Shown: in pieces, positions 60,800-64,000 of the stretch
How the letters are laid out: every line of letters begins with the position of its first letter
Position numbering within the stretch: position 1 is the first letter of the stretch
Translations under genes and position numbers: made by a program
Source of the DNA: a virus
DNA: 64,000 bases
Reading direction: 5' to 3' (one strand)
Virus record (IMG/VR): IMGVR_UViG_3300008113_000016
Span: 32,514-96,513 of that record
The notes under the pieces: model-generated
What the model was told of the DNA's origin: nothing
Databases searched by the model: none
Seen by the model: the letters and a program-made list of their open reading frames with translations, nothing else

Positions 60800-61144
60800 T
60801 TAGTTACTTAGTAAGAATTTAAACACAGGAACGGTATCTGGAATCTGATCTTTGGGTGCGGTAGCAAGCCATTCTTTAATAGATTCTACAGATGCAGGAT
60901 CGTGCTCCAAGAATGGAGCATCTTCTTCTGTGTGATGAGACTCCCATTTACCAATTGGACAGGAGGTATCCTGAAACTCAATTTTTCCAGGCATGTAACA
61001 TCCACATCTTCCACATAGGTATGCTTCCTTGTGAAAGAAAGGACAGGTAGCACAAGCAGAGATTCTATGTTTGAGTACAACATCATTTACAACAGCAATC
61101 TCGTATGATGATCCATCTTCATTCTTAACAGTCTTCTTAGCCAT
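60800..61144 (-). CDS. CGC-motif zinc protein (DUF6171-like), paralogue 1
   Basis: 114 residues from ATG 61144. RISACATCPFFHKEAYLCGRCGCYMPGKIEFQDTSCPIGKW shares the CxxCP...CxxCGC...CPxGKW pattern with the next gene. The ending VPVFKFLLSN is unrelated. A zinc-binding small protein known from marine myoviruses; function unknown. Confidence 0.6.
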   Translation of the reverse strand: MAKKTVKNEDGSSYEIAVVNDVVLKHRISACATCPFFHKEAYLCGRCGCYMPGKIEFQDTSCPIGKWESHHTEEDAPFLEHDPASVESIKEWLATAPKDQIPDTVPVFKFLLSN

Positions 61145-61376
61145 GATTTTCACTACTTTCTTGTTTCCATTTACCCAATGGGCAATATGCATGAGGCAAT
61201 TTTGCCTTTGCATTCATTATACATCCACATTGCTTACACATGTTGATAGGTTTAAGTAATTGAGGACATGCTTTGCATATCTCTAATCTATTTAAATAAA
61301 CAGTATCATTAACTTTATCTATACTAGGATTAAGCATATCCCAAGGCATTGCTTGTCTATCTGGAACATTACTCAT
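61137..61376 (-). CDS. CGC-motif zinc protein (DUF6171-like), paralogue 2
   Basis: 79 residues. LEICKACPQLLKPINMCKQCGCIMNAKAKLPHAYCPLGKW is paralogous to the gene on its left. The two genes overlap by 8 bases and probably arose by tandem duplication. Confidence 0.6.
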   Translation of the reverse strand: MSNVPDRQAMPWDMLNPSIDKVNDTVYLNRLEICKACPQLLKPINMCKQCGCIMNAKAKLPHAYCPLGKWKQESSENHG

Positions 61377-61578
61377 TGTTATCTTCTTCTCCTACAAGCG
61401 ACGGAAGTGGACACATCAGTTGTCCCTGACTATGTAATTGCCGTAGATTCAATGCATCTTCACCTTTACCTAAAGCATCGGCAACTAATAGCAACATATC
61501 ATAAACCCTACCTAGCATAATATAAGTAATTACGCCTGAGTTCTCATTAATATCTTTAAATTCAGATTCTGTGCTCAT
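61369..61578 (-). CDS. Small helical protein after thyX
   Basis: 69 residues: SGVITYIMLGRVYDMLLLVADALGKGEDALNLRQLHSQGQLMCPLPSLVGEE. Helical; a pattern known from T4-like marine phages. Overlaps thyX by 17 bases. Confidence 0.55.
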   Translation of the reverse strand: MSTESEFKDINENSGVITYIMLGRVYDMLLLVADALGKGEDALNLRQLHSQGQLMCPLPSLVGEEDNNE

Positions 61579-62260
61579 GCCACGCCTTCGCTGTTATAGG
61601 AAACGATTGTAGCACAAAAGATTCGATAGCGTTAGCGTATTCACGAATCTCATATTGCGAATCTTGTTTCTTTCTTAGCGACAAAAAGTGAAGTACGGAA
61701 TTTAGTGAGGCAGTCCAATGCCATCGCACATACATAGCATATGCTGGAAGCAGCAATCTTGCTTGTTCTGGTGCGATACCATCCTCTAATGCCTCTAAAT
61801 AGGCTGTATGCCCTAATTCTGCTAGTTGTCTTAATTTGTTTGTATACATGGCTCCTGTTTCCGCCGAAACTGGCAAGCCAGAGCCTTGCTTTTTATTTTC
61901 AGGAGAAGATCTCCACTCATTTGGTAGAGGTAGATAGAAAATCTCATTTTCAGTTACATACCTCCTACTACTTTCATTCCAACCCAACTGGTCTTCTACA
62001 TGTGCGCTTGCTACAGCATGCTTATACCACTGTCTAGCGACCATAAGAGGTGCGTAGACCTCAAAGGTAAGGGCGCAATGTCTCAGTGTAGAATCATGCT
62101 TGTCACGAACTAAGAAGTTAATTAATTTTTCATCTTTGTCTGTAATTTCGACGCTTGCTTTTTCGAAAGAAGCCCTAGCAGCATTTACCACTTCTAGATC
62201 TGAACCCATTGTATGCACAAGCCCAACGTACCCATGATCTAGCACTTTGATTTTTTCCAT
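61562..62260 (-). CDS. thyX: Flavin-dependent thymidylate synthase ThyX
   Basis: 232 residues. The ThyX core reads LRHCALTFEVYAPLMVARQWYKHAVASAHVEDQLGWNESSRRYV: the usual RHRxxS-NExSxRY signature appears here in the longer phage form with an insert between the KH and the NESSRRY. YVRWHWTASLNSVLHFLSLRK supplies the C-terminal ligands. It makes dTMP from dUMP with FAD, NADPH and methylenetetrahydrofolate. Its promoter is at 62284-62312. Confidence 0.92.
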   Translation of the reverse strand: MEKIKVLDHGYVGLVHTMGSDLEVVNAARASFEKASVEITDKDEKLINFLVRDKHDSTLRHCALTFEVYAPLMVARQWYKHAVASAHVEDQLGWNESSRRYVTENEIFYLPLPNEWRSSPENKKQGSGLPVSAETGAMYTNKLRQLAELGHTAYLEALEDGIAPEQARLLLPAYAMYVRWHWTASLNSVLHFLSLRKKQDSQYEIREYANAIESFVLQSFPITAKAWHEHRI

Positions 62261-62283
62261 TTAAACCCTTACTCTAGAACCCT

Positions 62284-62312
62284 ATTGTACCAAATCAGAC
62301 CTGATTATGCAA
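62284..62312 (-). promoter_or_regulatory. thyX promoter with palindrome
   Basis: Leftward TTGCAT (complement of 62307-62312), 17-base spacer, TGG-TACAAT (hexamer 62284-62289). The spacer contains the perfect palindrome AATCAG-AC-CTGATT (62293-62306), a likely operator. Confidence 0.75.
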
Positions 62313-62318
62313 ATGGTG

Positions 62319-62349
62319 TATAATTTTCTTATGACCCTTGTTGGTCATA
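62319..62349 (+). promoter_or_regulatory. Rightward -10 with 5' leader hairpin
   Basis: TATAAT (62319-62324) followed at the predicted start by TATGACC-CTTGTT-GGTCATA (62330-62349). The -35 is weak and falls in the thyX operator, so the two promoters may be co-regulated. Confidence 0.55.
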
Positions 62350-62367
62350 GAAATAGGAGACATACTA

Positions 62368-62622
62368 ATGTCCGAATCATTGAAAAACCTACTATCGTCT
62401 TACGGACGACATGTTCTAGGTGCAGCAATTGCACTTTACGGTGCAGGAGTTACTGACCCTGTAGATCTACTTAACGCATTGTGGGCAGCCTTGCTCCCAG
62501 TAGCAATTCGCTATGTAAACCCAAATGACAAATCATTTGGAAGAATGCCAGAATCTGCAGAAGTTAAGGATGCGCTTGCAAAAGCAAAAGCACCTGTCAA
62601 GAAGTCCAAGAAGGTTATCTAA
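62368..62622 (+). CDS. Small membrane-anchored protein
   Basis: 84 residues from ATG 62368 (AGGAG upstream). SSYGRHVLGAAIALYGAGVTDPVDLLNALWAALLPVAIRYVNP is hydrophobic; the C-terminus is Lys-rich (KAPVKKSKKVI). Possibly a holin-like or anchoring protein. Unknown. Confidence 0.55.
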   Translation: MSESLKNLLSSYGRHVLGAAIALYGAGVTDPVDLLNALWAALLPVAIRYVNPNDKSFGRMPESAEVKDALAKAKAPVKKSKKVI

Positions 62623-62685
62623 ATAAAAACAGAAAGCATCTTGTGATGTGAAGTGAATTACACTTCAGGGGTACTTAAATAAAAA

Positions 62686-62721
62686 AATAAAGGGGTTACA
62701 TGCAAATGTGACTCCTTTATT
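62686..62721. terminator. Bidirectional terminator
   Basis: AATAAAGGGGTTACAT (62686-62701), GCAA loop, ATGTGACTCCTTTATT (62706-62721): a 16-bp stem with two G-T pairs, then TATTTT. A smaller hairpin TGAAGTG/CACTTCA (62649-62655, 62661-62667) precedes it. Confidence 0.85.
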
Positions 62722-62734
62722 TATTTTAATCTTG

Positions 62735-62740
62735 TATAAT
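62735..62740 (+). promoter_or_regulatory. -10 element for the following gene
   Basis: TATAAT only 9 bases before ATG 62750, directly after the terminator. The transcript would be leaderless or nearly so. Confidence 0.4.
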
Positions 62741-62749
62741 GAGATTATT

Positions 62750-63049
62750 ATGAATATCCTTGAGTGGACTGTTCTGATAGGAGCAGCAATTGGCGCAATT
62801 GGCGTAATGTTTGCATTTGTAAAGAAGGTGGTTTTATTGTTTAAAACATGGTTCCAATTTACTGATGCCTGGTTTGGCACAGAAGAAACTCTTGGCGTTG
62901 TAAAGCGTCTAGAAGAGGGAAACCAAAGATTTGACAACATCGAATCTGAACTTATGATTATTAAGGCAGAGTTATTTAATAATCATGGAACCTCACTAAG
63001 AGATTCTATTGATAGGATCGAAGCAGCAGTAACTAAGAAAGACGACTAA
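62750..63049 (+). CDS. Membrane protein with coiled-coil tail
   Basis: 99 residues from ATG 62750 (an in-frame ATG at 62708 lies in the terminator). ILEWTVLIGAAIGAIGVMFAFVKKVVLLF spans the membrane; VKRLEEGNQRFDNIESELMIIKAEL and RDSIDRIEAAV are coiled coil. This layout is like small phage lysis-accessory or minor tail proteins (DUF2746-like). Role uncertain. Confidence 0.6.
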   Translation: MNILEWTVLIGAAIGAIGVMFAFVKKVVLLFKTWFQFTDAWFGTEETLGVVKRLEEGNQRFDNIESELMIIKAELFNNHGTSLRDSIDRIEAAVTKKDD

Positions 63050-63050
63050 G

Positions 63051-63998
63051 TTGAAATATACTTTTAATGGTTGTTCTGCCTCCGTTGCTACTGGATACGG
63101 ATATGCAGCATTTAAAGTTATCATGACTATGAAACGTTTGGGTTATGACGTTGCAACAAATGATACTGGAGATGTAGAAATTACATTCTCTTTGCCTAAT
63201 GGATATCAACACACAAAAGAAAAAAATTTTAAAGTTGGATACACAGCATGGGAAAGCGGAGACTTTTATGTTTCTTGGCTTGATCCACTAAAGAACGTAG
63301 ACGAACTATGGGTTCCTAACCAATATACTAAATCAGTTTTTCAACCTTGGGTAGAAAAAGAGATCCAAGTGTTTCCTCATGGAGTAGATCCTGTTTGGAG
63401 TCCCAAGCAACGTGAAAGAGGCAAGAAGGTTAGATACCTACACATTGGGTACCCTGCTGTAAGAAAAAACCTTCAGTTGGCTGTAGAAGGCTTTTTAGAG
63501 GTATTTGGACCTGACAGTAAAGATGCAGAATTGATCATTAAGTGTTATGGGGAACATACCCCTCCTAACATTCCCAAAGATGATAGTATTAAAATTATTT
63601 CAGAAACAATGACAACAGACAATCTCGTAAAACTATTTCACTCTTGCGATGTTTTACTTTATCCATCTATGGGAGAGGGATTTGGAATGCTTCCTCTTCA
63701 AGCCCTTGCAACTGGAATGCCTGCAATCGTAACAGAGGGTTGGGCTGACTATCTGTGGCTTGCTCCAAAACTTGGCGTTAAAAGCCTCTACGGAGAGCAT
63801 GGAGAGGGTCGCAGGCACCCAGGGGATATGTTTGTACCAGATAGAGAAGACTTTGTTAACAAGATTAAGCAATCATATGAAGAAATAGATAATTTACAAT
63901 CAGAGTATCTAGAAATCTCTAAAGATATACATAAACATTATAGTTGGGATTTTGTAGTCAGTGAATTTTTCAAATCTTTTGAAAATAGATATATATAA
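63051..63998 (+). CDS. GT4-family glycosyltransferase
   Basis: 315 residues from TTG 63051. GT-B fold: VGYTAWESGDFYVSW, ELWVPNQYTKSVF, VFPHGVDPVWSP, then the C-terminal domain YLHIGYPAVRKNLQLAVEGFLEVF and VLLYPSMGEGFGMLPLQALATGMPAIVTE, which carries the EGFGxxxLEA-type nucleotide-sugar motif. It would transfer a sugar to a virion or host surface acceptor. Stop at the window edge, complete. Confidence 0.85.
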   Translation: MKYTFNGCSASVATGYGYAAFKVIMTMKRLGYDVATNDTGDVEITFSLPNGYQHTKEKNFKVGYTAWESGDFYVSWLDPLKNVDELWVPNQYTKSVFQPWVEKEIQVFPHGVDPVWSPKQRERGKKVRYLHIGYPAVRKNLQLAVEGFLEVFGPDSKDAELIIKCYGEHTPPNIPKDDSIKIISETMTTDNLVKLFHSCDVLLYPSMGEGFGMLPLQALATGMPAIVTEGWADYLWLAPKLGVKSLYGEHGEGRRHPGDMFVPDREDFVNKIKQSYEEIDNLQSEYLEISKDIHKHYSWDFVVSEFFKSFENRYI

Positions 63999-64000
63999 TA

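Noticed and set aside
1-64000. Integrase, excisionase pair or attachment site for lysogeny
   Set aside because: No integrase-like gene or tRNA-flanking direct repeat was seen. The MerR-like protein at 5727-6224 sits in the replication operon and alone does not indicate lysogeny.

Overview
The window is part of a tailed bacteriophage genome (Caudoviricetes). A phage-type large terminase, tail and fibre genes, a holin and CHAP-endolysin cassette, and a full replication set (DnaB helicase, primase, DnaE polymerase, RecA, RuvC, Cas4-like nuclease) make this clear. The host is probably an actinobacterium: the phage carries a WhiB-family regulator, ThyX, a DUF7455-type protein, an r1t/actinophage-like holin and GlxR/CRP-type palindromes. 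The sequence is AT-rich and favours AGA for arginine, which points to a low-GC actinobacterium. Freshwater acI/Nanopelagicales is my guess, not proven. I see no portal, major capsid, tape-measure or integrase gene, so the genome extends beyond both ends of this window.

Layout. 0-4.4 kb: adhesion/tail genes (PASTA domains, Thr-rich linkers, a GlcNAc-type glycosyltransferase). 4.4-17.3 kb, rightward: HNH nuclease, metallophosphoesterase, then replication and recombination genes in overlapping order. 17.3-20 kb: terminase. 20-21.9 kb: tRNA-Arg(TCT), a radical SAM/SPASM enzyme, a candidate structured RNA, thioredoxin and small zinc-ribbon proteins. 21.9-33 kb: tail fibre/baseplate region with a 1725-residue repeat protein. 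33-37 kb: an unusual cassette with a U32-like/methyltransferase fusion and a DUF401-like permease. 37-47.8 kb: WhiB, a proteasome-like hydrolase, a secreted Ala/Thr-rich protein with its own promoter and terminator, a PA14 surface protein, lysis genes, many micro-proteins and tRNA-Gly. A strong terminator at 47.8 kb separates this from leftward genes.

47.8-59.9 kb is a leftward block: Hsp20, then a region with six DnaA-box-like sites that is a candidate replication origin, then about 35 mostly tiny genes, tRNA-Asp, a DUF932 gene and a GP88-family gene. The block is organised by a repeated intergenic cassette: stem-loop or pseudoknot after the last gene, a GGGCGGG element, a TGTGA-N6-TCACA palindrome, then a promoter of the form TGTCAGT-N8-TGN-TANNNT. 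A rightward copy of the promoter at 60.05 kb starts a group of small zinc-ribbon genes. 60.8-62.3 kb (leftward) holds two CGC-motif paralogues and thyX; 62.3-64 kb (rightward) holds small membrane proteins and a GT4 glycosyltransferase.

How the parts fit: the rightward genes supply DNA replication, packaging, virion and lysis. The leftward micro-gene block looks like the host-takeover region, wired to a phage-specific promoter/operator code that may listen to a host CRP/GlxR regulator. No similarity search was possible; family names come from motifs I could read.
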